A stretch of DNA of 64,000 bases from Bryoerythrophyllum caledonicum (taxonomy: Eukaryota; Streptophyta; Bryopsida; Pottiales; Pottiaceae), in contig OZ020521.1 in assembly GCA_963971425.1 (NCBI GenBank), forward strand, positions 4,543,519 to 4,607,518. Reading direction: 5' to 3'. A model generated the notes under the pieces. The model ran no database searches and was not told where the DNA came from. It saw only the letters and a list, made by a program, of their open reading frames with translations. Below are positions 1 through 13,000 of this stretch, piece after piece. Each line of letters begins with the position of its first letter. Within the stretch, counting starts at the first letter, position 1. The position numbers and the translations under genes were made by a program.

Positions 1-998
1 TTAACCGTGGTGAACCCTCTTTTTCTATAAACAGGTCCCCATCCAAAAATAAAATAGGGGCCGGGTTTGGCCCCACCACCTTGTGGCCCCATGCGGTAAA
101 TCCGAGCGTGGTGATATCCTGTCAAATCGCTCTTCAGACATGAATTGAAAGAGAATTCTTTCACCTTTACCCCTTACCACCCAGGGATGTGTCTGGAAAA
201 ACCAAGATTTCTGCTGATTTTTTTCCTTTGAACCGGATTTGATGGAAATACAATGCCTAATATTGATATCTAACCTTACTAAATAAAACTAAACTTATGA
301 CCTGAACTTTAAGGAGATTTTGCACAACATCCAATGGTTGATGGAATAGATTATAGTGTTTAAAGTTACCGTATATTGGTAGTGAAAACTGTGGATTTTG
401 GAGGGTGTACTACTTTAACCATCAATAGATTCTTGCAAGAATTTTTTTACTTTGAATTAGAGGGGTTCACATGTGCACTACGTTGATAGCTTCGCATTGA
501 CATATCATATGTGAAGAGAATATTTATACACAATTATTGGTGATTTTTTTGCTTTTTTCTACTTGATTGTATACAAAAATGTTCCAACCCTATACGAATC
601 AAAACGGAAGTTTTGTATGTGAGGAGAGAGATCAACAATCACAAAACAATGAAAAATGTCTTAAAGACGAAGTTCAATCAAAATTTAAGACTAAAATCAA
701 TGTGCATGTGTGTGAAATGCAACATAGTATGCGGCATGGTATTCACTATATTCTCTATAAATTTTTAGTGTATTTGGTGTATTTTGTGTTGTATTCCTAG
801 CTTTTCCAAGAGCTCTATAAATCCAAAGCATGATCTGATTGTTGGAGAGTGTTCATGTAATGAGTGCGCAAATCTGAACCTCGTATCTTGAAGCCTAATT
901 CCTCATGGATTTCATGCAAATTGTGTTTTAGCACCTCCGGAGTGCTATCTTAGGCTTCTTGGGCGCTAAAGGGTTAATCAAGTTGCCTCGGTTTTGGT
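1..998. other. Intergenic AT-rich DNA with a partial MITE-like stretch
   Basis: No gene is supported here. Positions ~40-110 resemble the interior of the short Mutator-like MITE at 16,166-16,433: both share a stretch reading CCATCCAAAAATAAAATAGG. The copy here has lost recognisable termini. The remainder is AT-rich and shows no coding signal. Confidence 0.4.
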
Positions 999-1958
999 TT
1001 AACCCCTAGAGGATTGTGACAATTTTACACCAAAAACACTTCAAAATTGTTGATTCTAGTGCAATGACTAAGGAGAGAAACAAAACCTTAAATTTATAGT
1101 TTTGATCGTAGGATCTCAATTAATACTTATTAATTAACATATTCACAAAATTTCATAAACTTTGACGGCACAAATTGAAAGATTATAGTGTTTGAAGTCA
1201 TGGTAATGGTTCAATTTCTTCCGTGCATCAAGTGGATCAGCAGACTTTGACTTCCCTTAGTATCAAATTTTTGCACTACATAAGGTCTAAATCTCTTACC
1301 ATTGTGTTAAGCATGATGTTATTTCCTTCACACCAATTTTTAGAGGTAGAAAAGGGGTGTAGCATATTCAAAACAAGTGTGCAAGGAGTGGAGGTTTAAA
1401 AATTGAGTATTCACGTTTTAAATCTTTGTGAACTTAATATGTCTTCAAATGATAATCCAAACGGTCAATAAGAAGGTTCTCACCACATGTTGAAAAAATT
1501 AAAAGTCAAAACTATGAAGATCTCTAGGTTTTATGTAGAAAATAAGAAGTTTTTTTCCCTGATTGCAGGAATGTGTAAAAATGTTTCACTTGAGTTTATA
1601 TGTTTTTTACATTAAAGACAAGAAATGTTTTTTGACAACTTCATAAAAAGTAATATTCTTTATATGTATGAAACATCTCAATGTCAATAGAAACTTTTAG
1701 CAAAATTTCTGAGCTGCCCGGAGTACCAGTTTCTAACTTTGAATGACACCAACTTTCAAACCATAAATCCAAAATTATAAAAAAATTAAATTAAAATTTA
1801 AAAAATATATATATATATATATATATCTCCTCAAAGCTCTTATCAAGGACAATCTAATATAAAAATTTCCAAAAAAAAGAGATTTTTTTTCAAATTTTAG
1901 AAACTTGCCCGACATCAAAATTGTCCCCCTAAGGGACACTTGGTCCTTCAGGGGTTAA
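999..1958 (+). mobile_element. TTAA-flanked non-autonomous DNA transposon, copy A
   Basis: A 952-bp element (1,003-1,954) lies between two TTAA tetranucleotides at 999-1,002 and 1,955-1,958. Its left end reads CCCCTAGAGGATT and its right end, on the opposite strand, CCCCTGAAGGACC, so the termini are inverted repeats with a few mismatches. The interior matches the other long copies of the family (for example 23,762-24,694 in the same orientation and 22,744-23,668 inverted). It has no transposase ORF. A TA dinucleotide run sits inside at ~1,806-1,828. The TTAA flank and CCC-start termini are typical of the piggyBac superfamily; the superfamily assignment is inference. Confidence 0.75.
1806..1828. 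repeat. TA microsatellite
   Basis: About eleven uninterrupted TA dinucleotides occur inside TTAA-element copy A. No function is implied. Confidence 0.9.
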
Positions 1959-3405
1959 ATTGTGATCATGGATTGCTTTTGGGCTAGCCGCTTCCGGCTA
2001 CAAACGCTCGTTTATGCCAGGTAACCACTCCAACTCAGTCTTCAAGGTGTCTCTAACAAACGCAAGAGCGTCAGATGCGTGTAGGTGCTTTGCTCAAAGT
2101 AGGATGCTTCAGATTGACTGATGCGCTACAAGGTAAGATTAGTTGCCAAGAGGTACTCTCAAGTTGCAGGAGTGGACTTTCTAGAGACGTTTGCTCTCAT
2201 TGCCACATTCACCACCACGAAGTGCATTTTTGCACTTGGAGTGGCTTTAGACTTGAAGATTTAAAGAATAGAAACATTGACCAAGGCAATGGATTTGCGA
2301 GAAGATAACTACTTGCAAAATGGTAGTGTTAGAGTTCAATAGCTGCTCGTAGTTGATACAACATTGTAAATAGTTGAGATAGATTTAGAGAGGAAATTAA
2401 AGTGGAGAAAATGGAGAGAGGTGAAAGAAACTTGAAGTAGTCACATGTATATTGGCAAAGGTTGTTATTAATTAGTACCATAAGTAAAGGTCTTCAAAAG
2501 AAGGTAATCTCACTCCAAGCATTGTTTGTAATACCTTGTGTGTTTCATTTGCTTGTACAACCATTTCTCTACTTCTATTGAACACCAATACAATTCATCT
2601 CTGCCTTTAGTATACATGACCCTTCACTTGTTTGTTTATAAGTTTGATTGAATGTATTTTATCTCCTCTTTTGTTTTGTATCAATTAAAAATATTAATTT
2701 TGGATTTCTTAATGGTTATTTTTTTCCTTTTACAAATCATCTTTCCATTATAAAAAAATTAGATACTTAAATGCATTCAATTCATTTTTCAATTTTCAAT
2801 AAAAAAATACTTCAAATTATAACAGTCTATAGCATATTATTCCTCATTTATGCTCAATAAGCTCCATGCATAAGGAGCATTTATTGACTTGTGTATGTCA
2901 TCAATGGACCCTATAATTATAGAAGTGGCATGGAAACCATTAGTTAAAACATGCCCACTTTTTGACGATAAACTAAGATGATAACATTCTCAATGATTTT
3001 GTAGAGATGTTGGTTGTCTCTGGCTTGGCGGAGGCTCCCAACCCTTGTCATCCATCAAGCCCACCCATCATGATCCTTGGTAATTTCTTTTGTTAGAGTC
3101 GCCTTCCTTGATTTAACTTTATGTTAGAATTAAATTCTATATGGAAGCCAATATAGTGTTGCACAATGTCTAATGATGTCAACATGGTTAATACAGCATA
3201 AAGCTTATCTCCGACAAAACTATAAGATTTCCAAGACGCTCTTTATTACTTGACGCCCCTGACATCCATTCAACCATTGGCAGCCTAATGGTGGTTCAAT
3301 TTGTCGAGCCCAGGCCCGGGAACGATACTCCCAACCCACTTTCTAAGTGCCAATGCGATTGCTCTCATTTAAAAAAAGTATTATTTTCCGCTATCTAGGG
3401 CTACT
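1959..3405. other. Intergenic, no supported gene
   Basis: A 77-codon open frame at 2,075-2,308 (plus) has a real ATG and several Cys/His residues, but no recognised domain and no neighbouring exon. Nothing else in this stretch looks coding. Confidence 0.4.
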
Positions 3406-4447
3406 TTAACCCTTGAAGGACAATCCCTATAACTGCGTGACCAAATTCGACCACTTCTGGCCTTGCTCATCTTTGAAGAGTTAACACTATGATGCCCAAC
3501 TATTGTGACCCTTGATTTATCATCATCAAAGGAGCTTGACAAGATCAAACCATTGACACTAGTCAGTAAGAGCATCTCCACTGAGGCACTGGGCCTCGGC
3601 AAAAATGAGCAAGATGGCGTGCACAAAGAACAACGCCACCCTAGTGCAGAGTTGTTGCTTGCTGTCATGTTCCGTGTCTTCGCTTCGGCCTTGCGAAGTC
3701 TCAAGAAAAATTTGGACTACGGCAGGTGAATGCCAATTTTTGCCGTCCACACTCACCACTCCCATGCCGCTATGTGGCAACGTGGGAGTGGTTGCAACGA
3801 TCTTCACTACAATTAACTGCATTTTTCACTGCGCAAGGCACTTGTGGTTGTGTGCGGTGGATTAGTTTCCATCTGCAATAGTTTTGTTCCCATCTGCAAC
3901 AGTTTCGCATAGAGCACAAACCTTGGCATGGCATTGGGCAACCAAACCCTTGTCTTGCGGTGTGAAATTAGCACGGAGCACAGTTGGCAAGGCTCTTAAC
4001 GTGAGGACATCCCCGAGCATTTATGTCTGGGCGGGCGTCTCTATGAATGGAACTCTTGATTGTGAGTCTGAACAACTTGCTTTTCATAAACTAGAGTTGT
4101 TTCCACAATAATTATTCTATCTATCAAAGTAATTTCTTAGAAACGAGGGTTGCTTCCACATTACCTAGTCCATAGACTCAACTATTCTAATAATTACAAA
4201 CCTTGTTAATCTGCACTCAAAAGTTTAATCAAGGACATAGAGGTGGAAGACAATAGGCATCTATTGAGACCATTGCCACAACAATCAGTGCAAACATCGG
4301 CGAGCTACAATGATCTCCGTAAAGTGGGATTGTGATTTTCATGTTGAAATGTACCCAAAGCATAGATGTCATTCTACATGATCTAGAACACTAGAACACT
4401 CATAGATTCTCACAAGCCAAAAAAGCTCATCGGCCTTAAAGCGTTAA
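3406..4447. mobile_element. Candidate TTAA-flanked element, divergent subfamily
   Basis: TTAA at 3,406-3,409 is followed by CCCTTGAAGGACAATCC. TTAA at 4,444-4,447 is preceded by a sequence whose complement reads CGCTTTAAGGCCGATGAG. The same type of right end occurs on the 148-bp element at 31,930-32,077. Short overlapping ORFs at 3,381-4,111 are not convincing genes. The ends fit the family but the interior was not matched to another copy. Confidence 0.4.
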
Positions 4448-4720
4448 GTTACATCCAAACTATCAAATACTTCAGTGGCAAATACTGAGTCTATGATGAA
4501 TTGAAATTGCTTAATATTGCTTTTCCCTGAGTACGATTCTAGGATTAGAAGGACCTGCATTCAAGACTCTCGTTTCATAAACCTTGACTGATGTCACATG
4601 ATGAGCACAATGTTGTTCATAGTCGTCTGCTCAAGTATATTGATCATGGTTCCCTTAAAATGGGTCCTCAAATGTATCACATCTGCCTCCATAATGTCTA
4701 CGTATGACTCACTCGCAGCG

Positions 4721-5228
4721 AAAGTTCACAACGATGACAAAACATAACTTTCTAGAGCATCTGCGAAGTAATATTCAACTTGCTGCCACAATAGAATGGA
4801 TAAATCACCACGTGACAGCGACGGTGGTTCTGTTTGCTATAGAGAAAAACCGGAAAGAAACCTAGCCAGGCTTGAGGATCACTTTCCCGGCAGAGGAAAG
4901 TTGACAATGAAGACAGAAACATAGCTTTTCTAGAGCACAAGTCTGTGGATCTGCAAAGTAATATCAAACTCGCAGCCATATTAGAATGGATACAGCGACA
5001 GTGGTTCTGATTGCTGCAAGAAAAAACCGGAAAGGAACCTGGCCGGGCTAGAGGATCACTTTCCTGGCAGAGGAAGTTCACAACGATGCCAGAAATATAA
5101 CTTTCTAGAGGTGCACAAGTCTGTGCATCTGCAAAGTAATATCAAACTCGCTGTCATTTTAGAATGGATACAGCGACGGTGGTCCTGTTTGCTGCAGAAA
5201 AAAACCGGAAGATGGCTTTCCTGGTAGC
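4721..5228. repeat. Three tandem ~176-bp repeats directly 3' of the P450 gene
   Basis: Three imperfect direct copies start at about 4,721, 4,897 and 5,074, each beginning AAGTT(C/G)ACAA and containing TTTCTAGAG, GCAAAGTAATAT, TAGAATGGATA, a GCGAC(G/A)GTGGT core and AAAACCGGAA. The third copy is shortened and runs to within a few bases of the P450 stop codon. The array would be in the 3' UTR or just downstream of that gene. A 109-codon minus frame across the array (4,752-5,081) is a product of the repetition and not a gene. Confidence 0.8.
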
Positions 5229-5231
5229 TGA

Positions 5232-8007
5232 TCAGCTCCTGCAGCGCAAGATCAGTTGCAACCCATACTTGGGCTTGGTAAGCAAGCTATTGCACGGGTG
5301 GTGCTTGTAGTTTGGCGATACGGAGAGCTGGAACCGCCGCAACACCATGGCAATGACAATCTTAGCTTCCATCATGGCGAAGTCCTTCCCTATGCAGCTC
5401 TTGGGCCCGATAGCGAACGGCATGAATGCCTGAGGATTGTTGCACGCTTTGGCCACGCCATTCTCAAACCTCTCAGGGTTGAATTTGTGGACGTCCTCGC
5501 CCCATATCTCAGAGTCGTGATTGAACGCTGCTACAGGGACTTCCACGATCAGTCCTTTCGGAATGAAGAGGTCGCCTATCTGCATGTCCTTTGCTGCCAT
5601 CTTGGAGATTGAGGATATGACAGGGTAAACTCGCATGGTTTCGTTCAAAATCATTCCAACCTGCACAAACCCAGAGTTCAAGTCCAGATGAGGACTCGTA
5701 GGCAGTTTTTCATGAAAACTAACATCTTCAATGGTCCTTCTCAAAGGGAACGTCAGCAACGAGACTTCACTCGCTAAACATAAAATTGAGACCAGTATTC
5801 TTACCTTCGGCAGATATTATTTGCTACCGCCTAATGGCCCATTTCAACCAATACACAAGCAATAGACTTGGTATATTCTCAGTGCACCTCAAAACCTCGT
5901 TTCTGACTATTAACACGAAACGTCTTCTCTCCTCTTTCTTCCCACTCACCAGCCAAAACCATGTGAATGAACATAGGGTCTCTATGGCAAAAGCTCTAAA
6001 TCCTCTCTTCTCGTTGTCCGGTACATCCTAGACTTTCCTCGACTTGCCAGGTTGTTAAATATAATGCCTGAAGGAACTGAACTTCTCAGGATAAAGTGGC
6101 TGGTGTGAAGAAACAAAGAGGCACGTCCTCGCAAGCCCGTCACAGTTCTTTAATAGAGAGCAGGGGGCAAACTTTGCAAGCAATAAGGTAAGGAACATAC
6201 AACTTTCAAGCGAGAGATGGCATCAAAGTCGAAGGCGTCGGAGTCCGCGGTGACTTCCAGAACCTCCTCACGGGCGCGGTCCTGCCACTCCGGATAGCGC
6301 GCCAGCTGCAGGAGCGTGAACGTGAGCGCACTCGCAACAGTGTCCTGTCCAGCGAAGAAGAAGAGCTTGGTGTTGTTGAAGACGGACGCAAGGTTGAACT
6401 CCGGCACCGACTCATCAGTGCCGTCCGCGGCGGCTGCCAGCATCATGCCCAGAAGATCAGTGCCGTACGACTCCGAGTCTCCCTTCTTCGCCGCCTTCTG
6501 CCGCTCATGGATCACCTCATGCAGCAACCCATCGAATCTCGCCTTCAGCTTCGACATGGCTCTGTTCCTCTCCGTCGGAAGATACCTGCACCCATTAATT
6601 CCACATTTGATGATCATATGTTCGCATGAAGGCCTAAGGCTATTGTTTTGACAAGTTAAGAATCACACTTCGGGTACTGAGCATCACAGTACCTGAAGCC
6701 TGGAATCCAATACCAGCCGCTATCCAAGCTCTCAAACAGGAGCGAGACGTATTTCCGTTGCGTCCGGTGGATCTCTTTTGCCATCTCGCGGTCCGTGCTG
6801 AAGGCCGTCCGAGCAATGATACTGTTGGAGATCGCGTTCAGATCCTCCTCCACACTAATCTCAACCGCGCCACCCACGCGGCACGCCTCCTCCCACTTCT
6901 GCAGCTCGCGTCCGCAGCTAAAGACCATGTCCTCCACCAGCGACTGCATTGATTGATAGGTCATCATTTCAAATTCGCGGTTTCCAAAATCCTGAGCACC
7001 AAAACTGAAGTTACAGGCGTTGCAGAGATCACTAAGGGATGGATGTTACCTTCAAAACGTCCTGGTAAAAAAAGGAGCTGAGAGTCCGTCGCTCGATGGC
7101 CCACTTCTCACCTGATAAATTATCCAATCCCAGGCCCACAATGTTCTGCAGCATGGCAACGTCATCCGGGTGCCTCTCGAAGAACCCGTACTTCAACGAC
7201 AGAACCTCTTTTGCAAACTGCGGATCGCGCGACACCAGCCTCACCTGTGGGCCGCGGTAGTAGATGAAGCGTTTCCCTGCAAACACCCGGAAATCATGGT
7301 TCCATCACCAATCGCTGGTTGAAAATTCCAAAACCTCAATTCCTGTGTTGTACTCTCTAACAATTTCCTCCTAACCATTACATTACTCTATATCTGCATC
7401 CGACACCCTATCTGGACTCTTTTGAATGTGTGAAAGCATTCAAAATTGTCTCTGGCGAGAAACATAGACGCTGACCGTGAAGGATTCATCAGTTAGACTC
7501 GGTCTCTGAAAGTTTGGCAATAAGTCCGGAGAAATACTGCGACAACCAATGCGAATGTACAAGAGATATCAACACTGGCCGTGAAGGATTCATTCAATAG
7601 AGATAGAATGAGTAAGTGCTGGGTCTCCGATCCTAGAACCTTGACAACACCGACTCAATCAATGTGGTAGAGCAGATGTGCTTACCGAATTTAGGGAAGA
7701 ATAGATGGAATTGGGTTTTGACAGTGGGCAGCAAGCCGTAGTGGTCATCGAGGGGCATCGACTCAGGGTAGGTTTTCTCGCACGCGCCGATTTCGTGCGC
7801 GGAGCCCACGATGGGGATGAACGGAGGCCCGCGCACCCCCTGCTTCGCCATAATGCGGCTGATCCGAATCGGGTCATACAAGTAGAGCTTCACCAGCCTC
7901 AAACAAGACGTCAAGAACGAGCATGCTGCAAATGTCACCACCAACAGCGCAACCGCATTCCTCACATCCTCCGACTTGAGCACCGCCACCACAACACTAG
8001 ACTCCAT
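5232..8007 (-). CDS. Cytochrome P450, CYP72 clan (five exons)
   Basis: Exons on the minus strand: 8007-7686, 7276-7050, 6991-6693, 6585-6201, 5660-5232. All joins are GT-AG and keep frame, giving 553 residues, usual for a microsomal plant P450. Start: ATG at 8,005-8,007 is the first Met in frame. Order: N-terminal membrane anchor (~17-41), hinge YDPIRI, Pro-rich VRGPPFIPIVGS (~58-69), C-helix WAIERR, I-helix AGQDT (361-365), ExxR as ETMR (418-421), PERF (473-476), and heme loop FAIGPKSCIG (493-502) with Cys500 as thiolate ligand. VAKA and the Lys-Tyr-Gly-Leu-Gln-Leu C-terminus are CYP72-clan features. It should be an ER-bound monooxygenase; the substrate cannot be read from sequence. Oddities: Lys498 replaces the usual heme-propionate Arg, and intron 2 is only 58 bp. 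The family number within the clan is not assigned. Confidence 0.93.
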
Positions 8008-8113
8008 TTCATAAAAGCGTCTCCTGCTAGAACTCGAATAAAAACACACTCCCCATCTAAAGCATCGCCATGATGAATCCCAGACTCAAGTGGCGCTACA
8101 TCTCCAAACCGCC

Positions 8114-8121
8114 CTTTATAA
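8114..8121 (-). promoter_or_regulatory. Candidate TATA box of the P450 gene
   Basis: On the minus strand this reads TTATAAAG, about 107 bp upstream of the P450 ATG. It is a plausible core-promoter position if the 5' UTR is about 75-80 nt. It is the only good TATA match in the immediate upstream region. Confidence 0.5.
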
Positions 8122-8840
8122 GCTAACAAACACTTTAGTGGAAGAAGAGTATCGAAAGCGAGCCGTACAGTACAAGACGAGCAGCTTCCTTCCAGCGGGT
8201 CGAAGTGCCCGGGTGCGCTACGTAACCCACGCTCATGCGGAGCTTAATCGATAATCAAGCGTAAAGGGATATGGACAGTTAACTGCCTGGCCTGCCTCTC
8301 AAGGAAACCATCGGAAGGTGCGAGATCCCTCCAGAAGGTGCGTATTGTTTGCGGTGCCCGAATGGCTACCTTTAACCCGGCTCAGATGGGCCCTGGTACT
8401 TGCATGTGCGACGTGTAGCAGAGATTCCTAGATTCACCTACAGTATTGGCAAAACGCTCCGATGCGGCCACGTGAAATGAGTAAAATATCCGGTGAGAAT
8501 CTTTGGAGTGGGGCCATGAGGTTCATGTTTTTCTTGCTCGCCCATTGGGCCAGCTGCACGAGAGATGCAGGTGCTCGGAGCTTCTGCAGAGACTGAGTTC
8601 GGATCCCCTTGATTCTTTGTCCGAAACGACTCATGAGTTGGACTGGTGTGCAGAGTCTGGACCGACGTTTGAAACGTCGATGCAGTGGATCTACAGGGAG
8701 CTCGTGTCGCTCTGGCGTTTGGTCATTGGACGATGTCGAGTGTTGATTTCGATGGTGTTGTTGTCACTCTCGAGATGCGCTCATTGTGCACCAAGTGTTA
8801 CAGCATCCCAACCAGCGATTCTTTTCTCCGGGTTAATGCT
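8122..8840. other. P450 upstream region, no supported gene
   Basis: This is moderately GC-rich DNA upstream of the P450. Overlapping open frames on both strands (8,434-8,862) lack an ATG or any recognisable domain. It probably contains promoter sequence. Confidence 0.4.
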
Positions 8841-9063
8841 CTACACTGATTTTGATGTTTAGTGTCATGTGCAGTAAATGACTTGTAAATGCTATAAGTT
8901 TTCACTCTTGATGAATATTTTTACCGACCATGTCCACTATGATCCCCCTCTTTGAGTAGTGTAGATTGTTGTGCTCTTAGTAAAAATTTATATCAAAAGT
9001 AAAAATTTATAGCATTTACAAGTCATTTACTGCCCATGACACTAAACATCAAAATCAGTGTAG
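8841..9063. mobile_element. Foldback element with 57-bp inverted arms
   Basis: The arm at 8,841-8,897 (starting CTACACTGATTTTGATG) is repeated as its near-perfect complement at 9,007-9,063. The spacer is ~109 bp and AT-rich. It looks like a small foldback/MITE-type insertion. No target-site duplication is evident, so the superfamily is unknown. Confidence 0.75.
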
Positions 9064-9324
9064 TGGAGACATATTTCAACTTTTATCCACATTCTGGCTT
9101 GTAGGAGGTAAAGTTTACACATGTTTAAGTAAATTTCATCCAAAATTGGTGATGTCATCCAATATGTAAAGAAAAATAGAAGTCATTGAGCAACAAGATA
9201 TTATGAATGGTTCTGTACGATTTGCAAACAAATTAGTTTCAATTAGGGTCTATTTGCACTAAGAGGTTTTGAGGATGTTAGTGGTCGGTGAGATTGTGTT
9301 AGGAAAGTGTGGTTTTGCACCTAA

Positions 9325-10010
9325 AAGGACCACGACAATTTCACACCAAAAACACTTCAAAATTGTTGATTCTAGTGCAATGAGTAAGGAAGGAAACAAA
9401 ACCTAATATTTGTAGTTTTGACCGTGGGATTCAATTAAGACTTACTAAGTAACATGCTCACAAAATTTCAAAAACTTTGACTGCACAAATTGAAAGATTC
9501 AAGTATTCAAAGTCAAAAAAATGGTTCATTTTGTCCCTGCGTTGAGTGGATCAGGAGACTTTGACTTCACTTGGTATCAAATTTTTGCACTATACAAGGG
9601 ATAAATCTTTAACCATTGTCTTAAGCATGATGTTAGTCCCCTTTACACCAATTTTTAGAGGTAAAGAAGGGGTGTAGCATATTCAAAACAAGTGTGCAAG
9701 GAGTGGAGGTTCAAAAATTGTCAATTCACGTATTTTTTTGGTGAACTTAATATGTTTTTGAATGACAATCCAGATGGTCAGTAGGAAGGTTCCCACCGCA
9801 TATTGTTGTTGAAAAACAAAAAGTGAAAAATATAAAGATTTCTAGGTTTTAGGTAGAAAAGTTGAAGTTTTTTCCCCACTTACCCAAAATATGTAAAATG
9901 TTTGACTTTAGTTTAAATGTTTTTTTACACTAAAGGCAAGAAATATTTTTTGACATTTTCAAAGAAGGTAATATTCTCTACATGTATGAAAAATCTTAAT
10001 GTTAAAAGAA
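9325..10010 (+). mobile_element. TTAA-family element, truncated copy B
   Basis: The sequence from TTTCACACCAAAAACACTTC through the AGTGTGCAAGGAGTGGAGGT block closely matches copy A in the same order and orientation. The left terminus has decayed (ACCTAAAAGGACC, without TTAA). The right third, including the terminus, is missing, so this copy is a remnant. Confidence 0.65.
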
Positions 10011-10059
10011 TCGGCACATGAGCAACAATCAAAGAAGAATTCAGATCACAAAGCCATCA

Positions 10060-13000
10060 TCCCATATCCCAGTTTGGATAACAGCAACAATAGTGATAGT
10101 AAATCATCGTCAAGTGACGATGGTGCGGACTAGCCGCTGTTGGAGTCGGAGCCGATGCATGAACCCCAAGCCCGAGGAGGCAGACTTGACTCAAATCGTA
10201 TTAGCCACCCATGGCGATGACAATGATACACCTACATTTTAGGTTGCCAAGCAACGTTTGGTGGATACCCTTGACAACCTTGAGATTTGCGACGATCGAA
10301 ATAGTGTGGGGCGTGAAGCTGACATTGTATGATACAATGACTAACTCCAAACTCTATTTCCAGACATGATAACCATAAACGCTGTAGATAATAAGGCAGT
10401 GCATGGTAATATTTTCCTTTGTAGTTAGATCTCGGTTATATTTCATTTTCATTTTTGATAGTCCTCTTGCATACAGGCATGAGAGAATAACGATGATTGC
10501 GGTATGATTGCATCGCCTTTTGATCATCCGGTACAACCACGTCCCTCTATGATGTAATGTATGCCTAGTATGTGTGTCTTTCATGAGACCAACATGTTTT
10601 CTAGTGGCAATATTGCGATGGGATGGGGAGATCCCTTGATCCAATATCTTAAGTTCTTGGATCAGCTATTAGGATCCTTCGATCCCTCTATCCACTTTAG
10701 TGTAATCGCTTTTTCGGGTGGACATATATGTATGTTGTATTTGAGTATGTTTTCCAAGATCATAAATATATGTCGTATTCCTCCTTCCGGCCGGCAGCTA
10801 TCTTCCAGCAAGATCGTCGGATTTCCATTTGTTGGTCCCGAGTTGGACTACGACCTTACTAACCTTTATTCATGGTCGCAACTTCCGGGCAGAGGTGTTA
10901 GAGGAAGAAGAGGTGATGAAGAGGAGGATATGGAGGTTGAGGAAGAAGAGGAGGAATGGGAGGAAGAAGAGACTGGAAGAGGAAGAAGAGAAGGAAGAAG
11001 AGGAAGAGGAGGAGTTGCTCGATGTGTCTGAGCCTCGGGATGCGAGTGTGTCTGTTCGTCCGCCGAAGAAATTAAATTTCATTTATAATTCCAAATATGA
11101 CCCAAACTATGGGGGGCGTAGAACTAGAGTTACAGACAAGATTGTACCAATTTGACCGCCAGCTCTTGCTCCAGCTTCATTGGCTTTTGTAATTGAATCG
11201 CATGTGTCTAGGCCTACAATGATGGAGGTGGAATAATCATATTAGGATTTCTCCAACGACGCAATGGAGAGTATGTCCGACCCTAACCAATGCTCGGAAG
11301 GAACGGAGATGTTGATAGCAAGCTCGCTGACTTATCTATAGATTCTACAACATCTCGTTACTCTAGATGTAATCAAGCGATGATGGCTTCATCAGGCAAC
11401 ATCATGATCGAGGGGTCGATTTATGAAGGCCTTTCCGAGAGGCCAGAGAAAACTTGCTAGCTAGCTGCCCTGCTAGGAATGTGTCAATGTCTGCTAGAGC
11501 TTATGCTAGTGAAGATCTCTTGTCTTTCATCCCTACAAAGACCGTTTCAAAATCTATTGAGGCTGATGTTGGTGAGAAACATCAATTTTCCGGAACAAGT
11601 GTTGATTCGGGAACCTCTGCAGAAGGTTTGTTTCAATTCGTTCTGTACCTTTTCCAATTTGTTCTATTTTATGACTTGATTGAAGGATCCTCTATTGTCC
11701 AGGCCTCGCACTCACGCTTGGATGTCTTTTTCATAGCAGGGTTACAACTTGGACGTCTTCTCCCTCCAATCCGTCGCAAATTAGAGGTAAGAAAACCAAG
11801 GTACACTGTTGTTCTGGACTTGAATGGATTATTGGTTCACGAATTTGAATAAAGGCACGGCTCTATCTCAAAGCCCGACTCTGCTAAATTTCTCTTTTGG
11901 TTGCAGAGTAAGGCTAATGTTGTGATATCGAGCTGGGCCATTGCTCCTAATGTGGCTAAGATGTTAGAAGAGGCTCTGCATGATTCTTCTCTAAAGCCAA
12001 ATGACCTTATAGTTTTGACTCAACATAATACGACAAAGTCATCCTTTCCTAGAGATGACTCAGACAAGAAATACATGCTGAAGGACCTCACTACTCTCAC
12101 AAGACATCATAAGTCTGTCGACTCCAGTCTCACGATACTCAAAGAAGAACCTCCTCAATGGAGAGTTCAATGCTATTCATCCTCCTCCGTGGACTGGTGA
12201 CACGCCAGACACGCTCCTCTTCAACATCTTGTATCCATGGCCGAAGGCTATGATATCATCAAAACCCCCTGTAGCAAATTTTGTTCAGGACAATACCATT
12301 GAAGGAATTTAGGATGGTCTTGAATTTAGGTCGACTAGGTTGGCTAAATATATCGTAAAGGGGGGCTATCAAAAGTGAAAATCCAATTTAGGTAGATTTT
12401 GTTGACTACTCATTCTCTTCCGTGATGAGTGTATTGTGTTAATGTTGCTTAAATATAACCTTGTAGGTTGCTGCATACGATGACCACGTGTAACAGTCTA
12501 CGTTGTTATAGGCACCATCTTTATCTTTGTCTTCTAGTTCTTAATTTCTCGCTACAATTATCACCTTCCCGCACCATTCTTCATCTCCTCTCCTATTGAA
12601 TTTAACATCAGAGGATCCTTCAATGTTTTTTATAACTATTCTATTATGTTTTGTTTTCGGCAATTCGACAACTCAAAGAAAGTTATCATATTTTATGTGA
12701 ACGGATTGCTTTGTCTTGAGCAATACAATAACTACACCTCGCAACCCTTTGATCCGAACAACATTGTCATTTGGCCTGGCCTCCTAGAGTTCTTCAAAAT
12801 CCTACAAAGGTCCTTCTATGTGGGTATATGGTTGTGCATGGTTTTTTCGCGCCTAAAGAAGGTTCTTGAAATTGTCCTCCGTGAAGATATAAGGTCGCAA
12901 ATTCTTTTTGTTTCTGGACAAAATATGTGTTCAAGGCCACGACATTATCCTTTCTGCAAGAAGGTTCTCTCCAGACTCTCATCGGACTAGAAGACAAAGC

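Noticed and set aside
8434..8862. Overlapping ORFs on both strands upstream of the P450
   Set aside because: No ATG start on the longer frame, no domain, and the location fits a promoter region.
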